Assembly (NCBI GenBank): GCA_019359285.1
Contig: JAHHHQ010000051.1
Location: 62,001-126,000, forward strand
DNA length: 64,000 nucleotides
Source of the DNA: Nodosilinea sp. WJT8-NPBG4
GTDB taxonomy: Bacteria; Cyanobacteriota; Cyanobacteriia; Phormidesmidales; Phormidesmidaceae
Direction: 5' to 3'
The notes under the pieces: model-generated
The model's database searches: none
Seen by the model: the letters and a program-made list of their open reading frames with translations, nothing else
What the model was told of the DNA's origin: nothing
Made by a program: the position numbers and the translations under genes
Shown here: piece after piece, positions 27,086 to 36,031 of the stretch
Position numbering within the stretch: position 1 is the first letter of the stretch
Layout of the letters: every line of letters begins with the position of its first letter

Positions 27086-28525
27086 CTACCCCACTGAGTT
27101 CTCTAGCTTCAGCGCCAGCAGCTTGTCCGCCTCGGCGGCAAACTCCATGGGCAGCTTGTTAAACACATCGCGGCAAAAGCCACTGATGATCATCGACACC
27201 GCATCTTCCGGCGAAATGCCCCGCTGAGCAAAGTAGAAGAGCTGGTCTTCCCCAATCTTGGAGGTCGAGGCTTCGTGCTCGACCTGAGCCGTGCTGTTCT
27301 GCACCTGGATATAGGGGAAAGTATTGGCGCTGGAAGTATCGCCAATCAGCATCGAGTCACACTGGGAGTAATTGCGTGCCCCGGTGGCTTTCGGCCCAAT
27401 CTTCACCAGGCCCCGGTAGCTATTCTTTGAGTTCGCCGCCGAAATGCCCTTAGAAATAATGGTGCTGCGAGTGTTTTTGCCCACGTGCACCATTTTGGTG
27501 CCGGTGTCGGCCTGCTGCATGTTGTTGGTCAGCGCCACCGAGTAGAACTCACCCACGGAGTTGTCGCCCACGAGCACGCAGCTGGGGTATTTCCAGGTGA
27601 TAGCCGAGCCGGTCTCAACCTGGGTCCAGGAGATTTTAGAGTTTTTGCCGGCGCAGAGGCCGCGCTTGGTGACGAAGTTGTAAATACCGCCCTTGCCGTT
27701 TTCGTCGCCCGCGTACCAGTTCTGCACCGTGGAGTAGTTGATGCTGGCATCATCCATAGCCACCAATTCGACGATCGCAGCGTGGAGCTGGTTGCTGTCA
27801 TACATGGGAGCTGTGCAGCCCTCCAGGTAGGTCACTGAGCTGCCCGCTTCGGCCACAATCAGCGTGCGCTCAAACTGACCCGAGTCGCCATTGTTGATGC
27901 GGAAGTAGGTCGACAAATCCATCGGACACTGGGTGTCTTTGGGAATATAGACGAAGGAGCCGTCACTAAACACCGCCGAGTTCAGCGCCGCAAAGTAGTT
28001 GTCGCCGACGGGAATGACGGTACCCAGGTATTTCTCGATCAGGTCGGGGTGTTCTTGCAGCGCTTCGGAGATCGAGCAGAAGATGACGCCCGACTCGGCC
28101 AGCTTTTCTTTGAAGGTGGTAGCCACCGACACACTGTCAAAGATGGCATCGACGGCCACGTTGGCCAACCGCTTTTGCTCCGAAAGGGGAATGCCCAGCT
28201 TCTCGAAAGTCTCGAGCAGAGTGGGGTCTACTTCGTCCAGACTGCCGAGTTTTTTGGGCTGGGTCTTGGGGGCCGAGTAGTAAACGATGTTTTGGTAATC
28301 GATGGGCGGATACTTGACGTTGGGCCAAGCAGGCTCTTTCATCGTCAGCCACTTGCGGTAGGCCTTCAGCCGATACTCCAGCATGAAGGCTGGCTCGTTC
28401 TTTTTGGCTGAGATCATGCGCACCACGTCTTCGCTGAGGCCGCGAGGAATGGCGTCGGCCTCAATGTCGGTAGTGAAGCCGTACTTATAGGGTTGGCTAA
28501 CAAGGGTTTGAACGGAAGCACTCAT
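27086..28525 (-). CDS. sufB: Fe-S assembly scaffold subunit SufB
   Basis: 479 residues, the standard length. The family core is clear: [54 protein letters not shown], and the C-terminal [20 protein letters not shown]. SufB is the site where the nascent cluster is built on the SufBC2D complex. It lies 66 bp downstream of ftrC. Confidence 0.97.
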   Translation of the reverse strand: MSASVQTLVSQPYKYGFTTDIEADAIPRGLSEDVVRMISAKKNEPAFMLEYRLKAYRKWLTMKEPAWPNVKYPPIDYQNIVYYSAPKTQPKKLGSLDEVDPTLLETFEKLGIPLSEQKRLANVAVDAIFDSVSVATTFKEKLAESGVIFCSISEALQEHPDLIEKYLGTVIPVGDNYFAALNSAVFSDGSFVYIPKDTQCPMDLSTYFRINNGDSGQFERTLIVAEAGSSVTYLEGCTAPMYDSNQLHAAIVELVAMDDASINYSTVQNWYAGDENGKGGIYNFVTKRGLCAGKNSKISWTQVETGSAITWKYPSCVLVGDNSVGEFYSVALTNNMQQADTGTKMVHVGKNTRSTIISKGISAANSKNSYRGLVKIGPKATGARNYSQCDSMLIGDTSSANTFPYIQVQNSTAQVEHEASTSKIGEDQLFYFAQRGISPEDAVSMIISGFCRDVFNKLPMEFAAEADKLLALKLENSVG

Positions 28526-28591
28526 GACGCGACTCTGTAAACGGGCTGCACAATCGGGGTTAAACAGGAATCTGGCAGGACGGGCAGAAGC

Positions 28592-28951
28592 CTAGAATTT
28601 GTTGGTTTCGGCACGGATAGTCTCAAAGGTAATGTCTTGCTGCTCACCCGCGAAGGGGTTATCGGGCGTGAGAAAGAGCATGCAGTGGCACTCTTTGCGC
28701 TCCTGCATGGGGATGCAAGGGCAATTCCAGTAAATGGCTTTAACCTCAGCCCCTTTGTCTTCGTAATGGCGACAGGGACACAGGGGTGCACCGAGGTCAT
28801 CTTTGTGTTTGGCTAGACCTTCAAGCACCACCGCAGTCACGCCAGCATCGGAGCAGAAGTAGGTGCCGGTGCGCTTGGCGTAGCTCTGGGCAAAGTTGCG
28901 CATGAGCTCTAGGTTCTTGTCGGTGGCCTGGTTGGGTTTGAGGTCAGTCAT
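28592..28951 (-). CDS. ftrC: Ferredoxin-thioredoxin reductase catalytic chain
   Basis: 119 residues. FTR passes electrons from photosystem I-reduced ferredoxin to thioredoxin through a 4Fe-4S cluster and a redox disulfide. The three signature motifs are CPC (58-60), CPC (77-79) and CHC (88-90), with a further Cys33. It lies between the SufR operators and sufB on the suf strand, so it is probably the first gene of the suf transcript. The enzyme's own cluster needs that pathway. The variable chain gene is not in this window. Confidence 0.96.
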   Translation of the reverse strand: MTDLKPNQATDKNLELMRNFAQSYAKRTGTYFCSDAGVTAVVLEGLAKHKDDLGAPLCPCRHYEDKGAEVKAIYWNCPCIPMQERKECHCMLFLTPDNPFAGEQQDITFETIRAETNKF

Positions 28952-28998
28952 TACGGGATTGGTACGCTACACAGCCCAATAATTTTATACAATTAAAG

Positions 28999-29012
28999 CA
29001 ACTTTTAAGTTG
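28999..29012. promoter_or_regulatory. SufR operator, copy 1
   Basis: CAAC-TTTTAA-GTTG is a perfect CAAC-N6-GTTG inverted repeat, the sequence bound by cyanobacterial SufR. It lies 48 bp upstream of ftrC and is well placed to repress the ftrC-suf promoter. Confidence 0.85.
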
Positions 29013-29038
29013 TCTAACTGAATCTTAGACTAGTTTAA

Positions 29039-29052
29039 CAACATAAAGGTTG
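29039..29052. promoter_or_regulatory. SufR operator, copy 2
   Basis: CAAC-ATAAAG-GTTG is a second perfect CAAC-N6-GTTG repeat exactly 40 bp from the first, about four helical turns. It lies about 100 bp upstream of sufR and could mediate autoregulation. Confidence 0.85.
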
Positions 29053-29152
29053 TCAAAGTAGATTATCGTCCGATGGACTGGGATAACCTGGTCTGGGTAG
29101 GTATAGTCTCCTGTGACTATGTCCTCTATAAGTCTTACTGTGGGCCAACGCC

Positions 29153-29824
29153 ATGACCTCTGTGCAGCAACCCTCTACCTCTACAAAAGACGACATTTTG
29201 ATGTACCTGCTCAGGCAGGGCGAAGCGACAGCCCATGATCTAGCAGAGCACTTTGAGGTGAGTGCCCAGGCTATTCGTCGCCATCTAAAGGATTTAGAAG
29301 CGGAAGCACTGATTGAGCACCGAGCGGTGCAGGAGGGCATGGGGCGACCCAACCACCTATATCAGATCAGCGCTAAGGGGCGCGATCGCTACCCTGCTAA
29401 GTACGATGAATTTGCGATTTCTCTGCTCGATACCCTAGCCGCCACCATGGGCCAAGAGCAGGTGGGCACCATGCTGCGCAAACAGTGGGAGCGCAAGGCT
29501 TTGGAGTATCGCGATCGCATCGGCACCGGCAGCTTAGGCGAACGGGTGGCTCGACTGGTGCAGATTCGCCAGGCCGAGGGCTACATGTCCGAGTGGCACG
29601 AGGTCAGCGACGGCGATGTTCGCCAGACCGGCCCTGGCTACATCATCACCGAATATAACTGCGCTATTTCCCACATTGCGGAGTCGTTCCCCAGCGTTTG
29701 CGGCCACGAGCTAGAGATGTTTCAGGTGGCGCTGACCAATTGCACGGTGCAGCGCACTCACTGGTTGGTGAGGGGTGAGCATCGCTGCGGCTACCTAGTG
29801 CAGGGGCGCGATCAGGAGATTTGA
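29153..29824 (+). CDS. sufR: Fe-S-dependent transcriptional repressor SufR
   Basis: 223 residues. An N-terminal DeoR-type helix-turn-helix (15-70: DILMYLLRQGEATAHDLAEH, VSAQAIRRHLKDLE) and a C-terminal cluster-binding part with Cys170, Cys183, Cys197 and Cys212. Their spacing is C-x12-C-x13-C-x14-C, exactly the SufR motif. With a 4Fe-4S cluster the protein represses suf; loss of the cluster under iron or oxidative stress relieves it. Divergent from ftrC-sufBCDS with two operators in between. ATG at 29153. Confidence 0.96.
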   Translation: MTSVQQPSTSTKDDILMYLLRQGEATAHDLAEHFEVSAQAIRRHLKDLEAEALIEHRAVQEGMGRPNHLYQISAKGRDRYPAKYDEFAISLLDTLAATMGQEQVGTMLRKQWERKALEYRDRIGTGSLGERVARLVQIRQAEGYMSEWHEVSDGDVRQTGPGYIITEYNCAISHIAESFPSVCGHELEMFQVALTNCTVQRTHWLVRGEHRCGYLVQGRDQEI

Positions 29825-30361
29825 GCCGTACCAGATTCAAAGCGGAGCCTTATTCCGTAAAGCTGAAGTCTCATGGGGTTGGCCTCCATCATTTTTGCTA
29901 GCCTTTTTGCACAGAGCCGGTGCCTTGAGCTTTCACCTCGATTTCTGACCAAGAATGTTGGCGAGCTGTGGTTGGCCGAAAACGTCATTGGCACCCCGAT
30001 CTTCCTGGCCTTGGTAAGCACCGTCAGCGGGCAGTACGCCGTAGATCGGAGGGTAAATTATCGCGACCTGCTGTGTGCGGCGGGCTATCCAATGAGACCT
30101 GGTTTGGCAGTTTGAGATCTAGAAGCATCCAAAGTTCTGCCCGAAACGTAGATCTAGGACAACCCTCTCCAAATAAAAGCGGCGGCTAGGAATGCCCTAG
30201 CCGCCGCTTTTCTCTTTTTTCCTGGGCTTTTGCCAACCTCAGTAGGGTCTGACACTATGTAATGTATGGCGACCACCGCGCTTAGGAGAGTCCCTGACCC
30301 TGACAAAGCCTGAGGTACGCGATCGCTATAGTTGTCCTTTAATATTTTCCCGCCTTGAACC
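29825..30361. other. Intergenic region, no gene supported
   Basis: 537 bp between two rightward genes. Short open frames on both strands (e.g. 80 codons at 29873-30115) resemble nothing known and have no ribosome site. A strong terminator lies at 30175-30217. Confidence 0.45.
30175..30217 (+). terminator. Strong rho-independent terminator
   Basis: AAAAGCGGCGGCTAGG and CCTAGCCGCCGCTTTT pair perfectly over 16 bp around a 5-nt loop, then TCTCTTTTTT. It is 350 bp past sufR, so it may end a longer sufR transcript or an unrecognised short RNA. Confidence 0.85.
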
Positions 30362-30628
30362 ATGCTTGACCAATCGCTCCAATTTCTCACCCCAGAAGAA
30401 TCGGCGGAAGTCGACAAGGCACTGCTGTCATCTCCCGAAAAATTTTTAGCTCGGCTCACCATCTCTACCAGCAAGCTGCTGCGAGTCATTGCCGCCGATA
30501 CCGATACCCCGATCGAAGCCCTAACCGCCGTGCAGATTGTCCAGTGGTTTGAAAAAGACGCCAAGCTCAAGCGCGAGCAGGGGGTCAATGCGTCGGTGTT
30601 GAAGTGGGATGCGGAGAATTTGGGGTGA
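30362..30628 (+). CDS. Small conserved protein of unknown function
   Basis: 88 residues, soluble and helical: MLDQSLQFLTPEESAEVDKA, LLSSPEKFLARLTISTSKLL, VQIVQWFEKDAKLKREQG. It resembles a small conserved cyanobacterial family that starts with QSLQFLTPEE. No function is known. It lies 150 bp before vipp1, with a purine/pyrimidine-rich inverted repeat between them. Confidence 0.65.
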   Translation: MLDQSLQFLTPEESAEVDKALLSSPEKFLARLTISTSKLLRVIAADTDTPIEALTAVQIVQWFEKDAKLKREQGVNASVLKWDAENLG

Positions 30629-30720
30629 GGGAGATGGGGAAGATAAGGGAGATGTCTCACTTCCTCATCTTCCCTATCCTCCTCACCTTCTCTATCCTCC
30701 CGTCTGCCCGATCCCCTCTC
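30629..30720. repeat. Purine-then-pyrimidine inverted tract
   Basis: GGTGAGGGAGATGGGGAAGA immediately after the stop is followed by CTTCCTCATCTTCCCTATCC and further CTCC-rich DNA, giving an imperfect long hairpin. Related purine DNA follows uvrC at 37931-37975. Confidence 0.5.
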
Positions 30721-30779
30721 ACTTTCTGTAAACTAGGTAGAGACCATCGCAACACCATAGATTAAGGAAGCAGCACGTC

Positions 30780-31553
30780 ATGGGGTTATTTGATCGCGTT
30801 AGCCGAGTGGTTCGCTCTAACCTGAATGCGGCGGTGAGTTCGGCGGAGAATCCAGAGAAGATTCTGGAGCAGGCCATCATTGACATGCAGGAAGACCTAG
30901 TGCAAATGCGCCAGGCGGTGGCAGGCGCGATCGCCAGCCAGAAGCGGGTGCAGCAGCAGTATGAGCGGGCCAGCAGTGAGGCCAACACCTGGCAGCAACG
31001 GGCTCAGCTAGCCCTACAAAAGGGCGATGACGAACTGGCTAAACAGGCGCTGCTGCGCAAGAAAACCCAGGCTGAAACGGCCATTGCCCTCAAGACTCAG
31101 CTGGATGGCCAGAGCGCCACCGTGGATCAGCTCAAACGCAATTTGATTGGCTTAGAGAGCAAGCTATCTGAGGCCAAGACCAAGAAAGATATGCTCAAGG
31201 CCCGGGCCAGTGCCGCCAAGGCCAACGAGCAACTGCAAAACACCACCAGCAGTCTCAACACTGGCAGTGCCATGGCGGCCTTTGAGCGCATGGAAGAGAA
31301 GGTGCTGCAAATGGAGGCTAGATCTCAAGCAGCGGTAGAGCTGGCTGGGTCCGACTTGGAAAGCCAGTTTGCCTCCCTTGAAGCCGGTGGCGATGTCGAT
31401 CTAGAGCTGGCGGCGATGAAGGCTCAGCTATCGGGGGGCACCGTAGACCAGGGGCAGTTACCCGCCGCTGAAACAGCAATCCCTGCCACCGAGTCGACGG
31501 CAGTGGATGCCGAGCTAGAGCAACTGCGATCGCAGATTGACAAGCTTGACTAG
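30780..31553 (+). CDS. vipp1: Vipp1/IM30, PspA family membrane-remodelling protein
   Basis: 257 residues. Starts MGLFDRVSRVVRSNLN (amphipathic helix 1 that binds membranes), then the long PspA coiled coil (about 25-220: ENPEKILEQAIIDMQEDLVQ and so on) and a C-terminal extension ending ELEQLRSQIDKLD that distinguishes Vipp1 from PspA. It forms ESCRT-III-like rings and rods needed for thylakoid formation and membrane repair. Confidence 0.93.
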   Translation: MGLFDRVSRVVRSNLNAAVSSAENPEKILEQAIIDMQEDLVQMRQAVAGAIASQKRVQQQYERASSEANTWQQRAQLALQKGDDELAKQALLRKKTQAETAIALKTQLDGQSATVDQLKRNLIGLESKLSEAKTKKDMLKARASAAKANEQLQNTTSSLNTGSAMAAFERMEEKVLQMEARSQAAVELAGSDLESQFASLEAGGDVDLELAAMKAQLSGGTVDQGQLPAAETAIPATESTAVDAELEQLRSQIDKLD

Positions 31554-31568
31554 ACCTTTGGACGGGTA

Positions 31569-31611
31569 CAAGGTTTAGGGTCAAAGGCAGCCCCTTGAAC
31601 CCTAAACCTTG
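31569..31611. terminator. Terminator hairpin between vipp1 and the GGDEF gene
   Basis: CAAGGTTTAGGGT and ACCCTAAACCTTG pair perfectly over 13 bp, with additional pairing inside. The genes on both sides are convergent, so it may serve both. Confidence 0.65.
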
Positions 31612-31646
31612 CACCTGCTAATTCCAATGTGATCCAGGGCAAGGGT

Positions 31647-33314
31647 TTAAGAGCACTCAGCGCCAGAGAGCATGTGGTCGACGCTGATGACGCGATCGCG
31701 GCCGTGGTTTTTGGCCCAGTACAGCGCCCTGTCGGCCAGGGTGACCAGGGTGTGCGGGGTTTCACCGTGGTCGGGGAAACTCGCCACACCGAGGGAAATA
31801 GTGATCGGTGGCAGCGCCTGGCCATTAAAAGAATTAGTGACATACTTTACGGCCCGACGAATTTTTTCGGCTCGTTTTAGAGCGACTTCAGGGGTAGTGT
31901 CGAGCAGCACCATACAAAATTCTTCACCCCCGTAGCGACAGACAATATCCTGAGCGCGCACGTGGCCCCGCAGCAGCATGCCGATATTCTTGAGCACGGC
32001 ATCGCCGGCCTGGTGGCCGTAGGTATCGTTGATGGCTTTGAAGTGGTCGATGTCGATCAGAATAATGCTGATATTTTGCTGTTTGCCAGCCTGGCACAGG
32101 CTGTTGAGCACGGTTTCGGCATGGCGACGGTTGAGCAAACCCGTCAGCGGATCCTTCAGCGCCTGATCTTGCAGATCTTCGAGCAGAAGCAGCCGCTGCA
32201 TCACAAATAAAATTTGCTCCGACAGCTTTTTTAGCAGCGTCGTCTGCACCAAGGTAAAGGGTGCTGCCTCTGCCTGCACCAGTTGCACAATGCAGGTGGT
32301 GTCATTTACCATGCCAAGCACAATGCATTTGGTGACCTGTTGAGGGCAATGGGTTACCTGGCACTGGTGGCACTCTTGACCAACCCTAGGCAACGGAGCC
32401 GATAGCTGGCCTTGAGAATAACAACACTGTTGTTCTACCGCTGTTAAGGGCTTAGGGTCGCCCCACTCAGTCAGCACTGTAAAGCTTTCAGGGGGGGTCG
32501 AAAACAGCACCAGCCGACCCGACTGATGGGGAAAAAAATAGGGTAAGTAGGTCCCTAACAGCTGGCCCAACTGTTTGTAAGACAGACAGGACTGGAGCTG
32601 AGCCACCAGATCAGCCAAGCGAGGATGGCCGTGCTGGACGCGATCGTAGATAGCACCACTGGGGTTTAGCGCCACCACTCGCGACAGGAAATCGACGCCG
32701 TCGGAGGGCTCACTCACCTTTATTCTGGGCGTCGCCGCAAGCGAAGGCGATGGGGTAGTGGGTTGGGCTAGAGCCAGACACAAAAGCATCTGCTGGGTGA
32801 GGTACTGGAGGGTTTTAACCTGCACCTCGCTCAGCCGATCTACGGCCAACCCAGGCACATAAATCGTAAAGTGATACCGGGAGTCGGTACTGTGCAGACG
32901 CCCTACCAGCACTGGTATCGGATTGGCTTCGGAATGTAGACCCGATTGGCTATGGGTACTGAGGGAAAGCTGATCGCATTCTAGAAATGTTGTCTCCATC
33001 GGCTGGCTCGACAGCACCTCCCGTAGCGTAGCGGCGGGTAGTTGACCGTAGTTCATCACGCCGCTGTGACGCCAATCGTCGCCCACCTGAACCGTTAGCG
33101 CTAGCTGAGGGGCAGACAGGGTCAGTGAGGTGAGCCGCAAAAAGTTGCATAGGGCTGGGTAGGCATCTCCTAAAGACGTAGGTTGAACTTGGTTCATGGT
33201 AGAGAGACCACCAGATAAAAGAGCATTAAAAAGGCTGTAGAGGACCTGATCGCCGATGACTGTATTATGCAGAGCGATTTGAGCCGTCGCCCTCGGCGAA
33301 ATGGGAGGTGACAC
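31647..33314 (-). CDS. Diguanylate cyclase with an atypical sensor region
   Basis: Up to 555 residues from a GTG; the ATG at 33197 (MNQVQPTSLGDAYP) is an alternative start. The C-terminal GGDEF domain starts near DPLTGLLNRRHAETVLN, with metal-binding IDIDHFKAINDTYGHQAGD and the active site RYGGEEF (about 458-465). It makes c-di-GMP. The inhibitory RxxD site (RAQD) sits five residues before GGEEF, so product feedback is likely. The first 380 residues may hold a divergent GAF-like domain. A cluster with CHQCQVTHCPQQVTKC could bind metal or be redox-sensitive. Confidence 0.9.
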   Translation of the reverse strand: MSPPISPRATAQIALHNTVIGDQVLYSLFNALLSGGLSTMNQVQPTSLGDAYPALCNFLRLTSLTLSAPQLALTVQVGDDWRHSGVMNYGQLPAATLREVLSSQPMETTFLECDQLSLSTHSQSGLHSEANPIPVLVGRLHSTDSRYHFTIYVPGLAVDRLSEVQVKTLQYLTQQMLLCLALAQPTTPSPSLAATPRIKVSEPSDGVDFLSRVVALNPSGAIYDRVQHGHPRLADLVAQLQSCLSYKQLGQLLGTYLPYFFPHQSGRLVLFSTPPESFTVLTEWGDPKPLTAVEQQCCYSQGQLSAPLPRVGQECHQCQVTHCPQQVTKCIVLGMVNDTTCIVQLVQAEAAPFTLVQTTLLKKLSEQILFVMQRLLLLEDLQDQALKDPLTGLLNRRHAETVLNSLCQAGKQQNISIILIDIDHFKAINDTYGHQAGDAVLKNIGMLLRGHVRAQDIVCRYGGEEFCMVLLDTTPEVALKRAEKIRRAVKYVTNSFNGQALPPITISLGVASFPDHGETPHTLVTLADRALYWAKNHGRDRVISVDHMLSGAECS

Positions 33315-33459
33315 TTGACTAGGACTGGTCTAGGAATTCCTTCAGTAATTCCTAAAGACCGGGGTTAAAACAAAGGTTTTATAATGAGTATTCCCTAATC
33401 AATTTGTTCCGATTAACTCTGTCTCACCAGCGGCAGACTGACCTAACTTCCCCAGCACT

Positions 33460-34635
33460 ATGCAAATTGCCCAGCGGATGGGGCCTCTACAGGCCAATGT
33501 GTTTGCCGATATGGATCGGGCTAAGGCAGCGGCCCGCGCGACGGGCCAATCGATTGTCGATCTGTCGTTGGGGTCGTCAGATTTATCAACGCCGCCCCAC
33601 GTGTTAGAGGCGATCGCCGAGGCCCTAAGCGATCCCAGCACCCACGGCTACTGCCTGTTTTCGGGGACCCAAGCGTTTCGTGAAGCCGCCGCTCGCTGGT
33701 ATACCGATAAGTTTGATGTAGCAGTCGATCCTGAAACCGAGGTGCTGCTGCTGATCGGCTCCCAGGAGGGTACCGCCCACCTCCCCCTGGCGGTGCTTAA
33801 CTCCGGCGACTTTGCCCTGCTGATGGACCCCGGCTACCCCTCCCACGCCGGGGGCGTGTATCTGGCCGACGGACAGATTTATCCCATGCCCCTGCATGCG
33901 GAGGATGGGTTCTTACCCCGCTTTGCCGACATTCCTCTGGCGGTGCTGGAGCAGTCGCGGCTGATGGTGTTGAGCTATCCCCACAACCCCACAACCGCTA
34001 CGGCCTCGCTTGAGTTTTGGCAAGAGGCGGTGGCCTTTTGCCAGCAGCACAATCTGGTGCTGGCCAACGACTTCCCCTACGCTGATCTGACCTTTACGGG
34101 AAAGCCAGCCGTATCAGCTCTCCAGGCTGACCCCGACAAGACCTGCACCATTGAGTTCTTCACCATGTCGAAGTCTTACAACATGGGAGGCTTTCGGGTG
34201 GGGTATGCGATCGGCAACCCAGCGATCATTACCGCTCTGCGCCAGATCAAGGCCAACGTAGATTTCAACCAATATCCCGGCATTCAGCGGGGAGCGATCG
34301 CCGCCCTCACCGGCCCCCAAGACACCGTGCACAATATGGTCGCCACCTTTCGCCAGCGGCGCGACACGGCGGTGACGGCGTTAAATCGCATCGGCTGGGC
34401 GGTGCCTAAACCTGATGCCACGATGTATCTTTGGGCCAAGCTACCTGACCCGTGGGGTGAACGCTCGAAGGAGTTTTGCCTGCGCCTGGTCGAGCAGACC
34501 GGAGTGGCCCTGGCCCCTGGCATAGGCTTTGGCAAGGCGGGCGAGGGCTATGTGCGCATTGCCCTGGTGCATCCGCCAGATGTGCTAGAAGCGGCGATCG
34601 ATCGCATCGCTGAGTTTTTGCCAGGCGCTCCCTAG
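33460..34635 (+). CDS. PLP-dependent aminotransferase, LL-DAP aminotransferase-like
   Basis: 391 residues, fold type I class I/II aminotransferase. Key segments: IVDLSLGSSDLSTPPHVLEA, YPHNPTTATAS, the PLP lysine in MSKSYNMGGFRVGYAIG, and RIALVHPP with the carboxylate-binding Arg. The SKSYNMGGFR context resembles DapL/AlaC-type enzymes, but the usual DapL N-terminus is missing, so alanine or another substrate is equally possible. Confidence 0.82.
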   Translation: MQIAQRMGPLQANVFADMDRAKAAARATGQSIVDLSLGSSDLSTPPHVLEAIAEALSDPSTHGYCLFSGTQAFREAAARWYTDKFDVAVDPETEVLLLIGSQEGTAHLPLAVLNSGDFALLMDPGYPSHAGGVYLADGQIYPMPLHAEDGFLPRFADIPLAVLEQSRLMVLSYPHNPTTATASLEFWQEAVAFCQQHNLVLANDFPYADLTFTGKPAVSALQADPDKTCTIEFFTMSKSYNMGGFRVGYAIGNPAIITALRQIKANVDFNQYPGIQRGAIAALTGPQDTVHNMVATFRQRRDTAVTALNRIGWAVPKPDATMYLWAKLPDPWGERSKEFCLRLVEQTGVALAPGIGFGKAGEGYVRIALVHPPDVLEAAIDRIAEFLPGAP

Positions 34636-35009
34636 GCTTTCGTCAAGGTGGGCTGGGTAGTCTTATCTCGGCACGAGGACAAACGCACTACGGCCTGATT
34701 AGGGCTGCGCCAATACCTCCAACAAGTTGCATTGATGCCCTACCCGAAGCCGGCGATATTTGAATTCAATTCAACATAAAACTGGGGTTAAAGCTGTAAA
34801 TAAACCTACAGAAGTCGCTACAGCAACTAAGCCATCAGTAAAGCACCCATTAAGATGGGAGTAACCGAGTTAAGGATTGCATTAACTTGCCCGGCTTTGA
34901 TCTCATGCTGGGCTACGCCATTCATTAGTATCCAGGGTGCAACTCATTGGGTTATCAGAACGACTCGCGGTTCTGGTGGTGCCAGGTCTCAGAGTAGGAT
35001 CTAAGGGCA
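34636..35009. other. Intergenic region, no gene seen
   Basis: 374 bp, AT-richer than its flanks, between the aminotransferase and the response regulator. No tRNA-like fold, terminator or open frame with a ribosome site was found. Confidence 0.4.
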
Positions 35010-35420
35010 ATGGTGACATCTCCATCCAGCACTGCTGATGGTCAACTTCGTGTCGTTGTGGTAGAAGACGACCGGGGCAACCGTCTATTTTTTGCAGACT
35101 ACCTCACCTACTCTGGGTTTCGGGTGCTGGCGCTGCCCCACGGGCTAGATCTACAGCAGCATCTCAAAGAGTTTCAGCCCCATCTACTGCTGCTCGATCT
35201 AGGGCTGCCCGAAATCGACGGATACACCCTGCTCCAGCAACTGCGATCGTCTGCTCTATGGCAACATCTGCCCGTCATCGTTGTGTCGGGCTATGCCTTT
35301 GCCGAAGACCAGCAGCGCGCCCTGGCACTGGGGGCACAGCAGTACTTGGTCAAGCCCATTGCCCTTCAGCAGCTCACCCAGGCGATTCACACAGTTTTGC
35401 GATCGCCCCAGTCAGAGTGA
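35010..35420 (+). CDS. Single-domain response regulator
   Basis: 136 residues, a lone receiver domain without output. Acidic pocket E19-D20-D21 (VVVEDDRGN), phosphoacceptor Asp63 (LLLDLGLPEIDGY), switch Ser93 (IVVSGYA) and Lys115 (YLVKPI). Such proteins relay phosphate or bind a partner. No histidine kinase is adjacent. Confidence 0.9.
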   Translation: MVTSPSSTADGQLRVVVVEDDRGNRLFFADYLTYSGFRVLALPHGLDLQQHLKEFQPHLLLLDLGLPEIDGYTLLQQLRSSALWQHLPVIVVSGYAFAEDQQRALALGAQQYLVKPIALQQLTQAIHTVLRSPQSE

Positions 35421-35520
35421 GTGACCGAGTTTAAGCCGAGCTTGGTGACCTACTAATTGAAAGGTTCGCGGGTTGGAACGGTAGTTTTTCAGCGTTTCAC
35501 CCCGCAAACGCAAGTCGACG

Positions 35521-35721
35521 CTACGACAGACTGCCGCCCCCCGACCCCGACTGTTGCTCAGACAGATAGCGCTCTACATCTCGGCTTAAGAGCTGAACGG
35601 CTGCGCCAATATCGGTAATGGTGTGCTCAAGCTGAGACGAAGTCGCCATGGCCGACTGGAGCTGGTTGAGAATGTCTCTAATTTGCTCGCGATAGCGAGT
35701 TTCAAATTCTTGGGGAGTCAT
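35521..35721 (-). CDS. Small coiled-coil-like protein of unknown function
   Basis: 66 residues from the ATG at 35721 (MTPQEFETRYREQIRDILNQ); an earlier in-frame ATG at 35757 adds a less plausible N-terminus. It is amphipathic and helical, with a Gly/Ser tail. It resembles a short conserved cyanobacterial protein. The 310 bp between its start and uvrC hold no recognised gene. Confidence 0.55.
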   Translation of the reverse strand: MTPQEFETRYREQIRDILNQLQSAMATSSQLEHTITDIGAAVQLLSRDVERYLSEQQSGSGGGSLS

Positions 35722-36031
35722 GTGGCAGGGTCTAGTGACAGGAACGATCAGGAACAAGATGTAATACTAACTACATCAAAGGGGAGAGGTTTCCAGAAAG
35801 AATCGCTTATAAAATCAATCTTTACAGTTCTGGCCGGGATCGCAAGCGCCCGTGAAGCAGGTATACAAACAACCTGCTCGAATACGCACAATTACTGAAG
35901 CCGAGAACGGGCCAACGTGTGATCCAAACATATCACTCCTTTTTGCGGTGGAAAACCGTCTGCCCAGGAGAATTTTGCGGCATGAAATTGCCGCTATCCT
36001 GGTTAGTACAAAGGTTTAGCTGCTAGCGCCT

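Noticed and set aside
29873-30115. 80-codon open frame after sufR
   Set aside because: No ribosome site, no family resemblance, and an overlapping frame on the other strand is equally open. Treated as non-coding.
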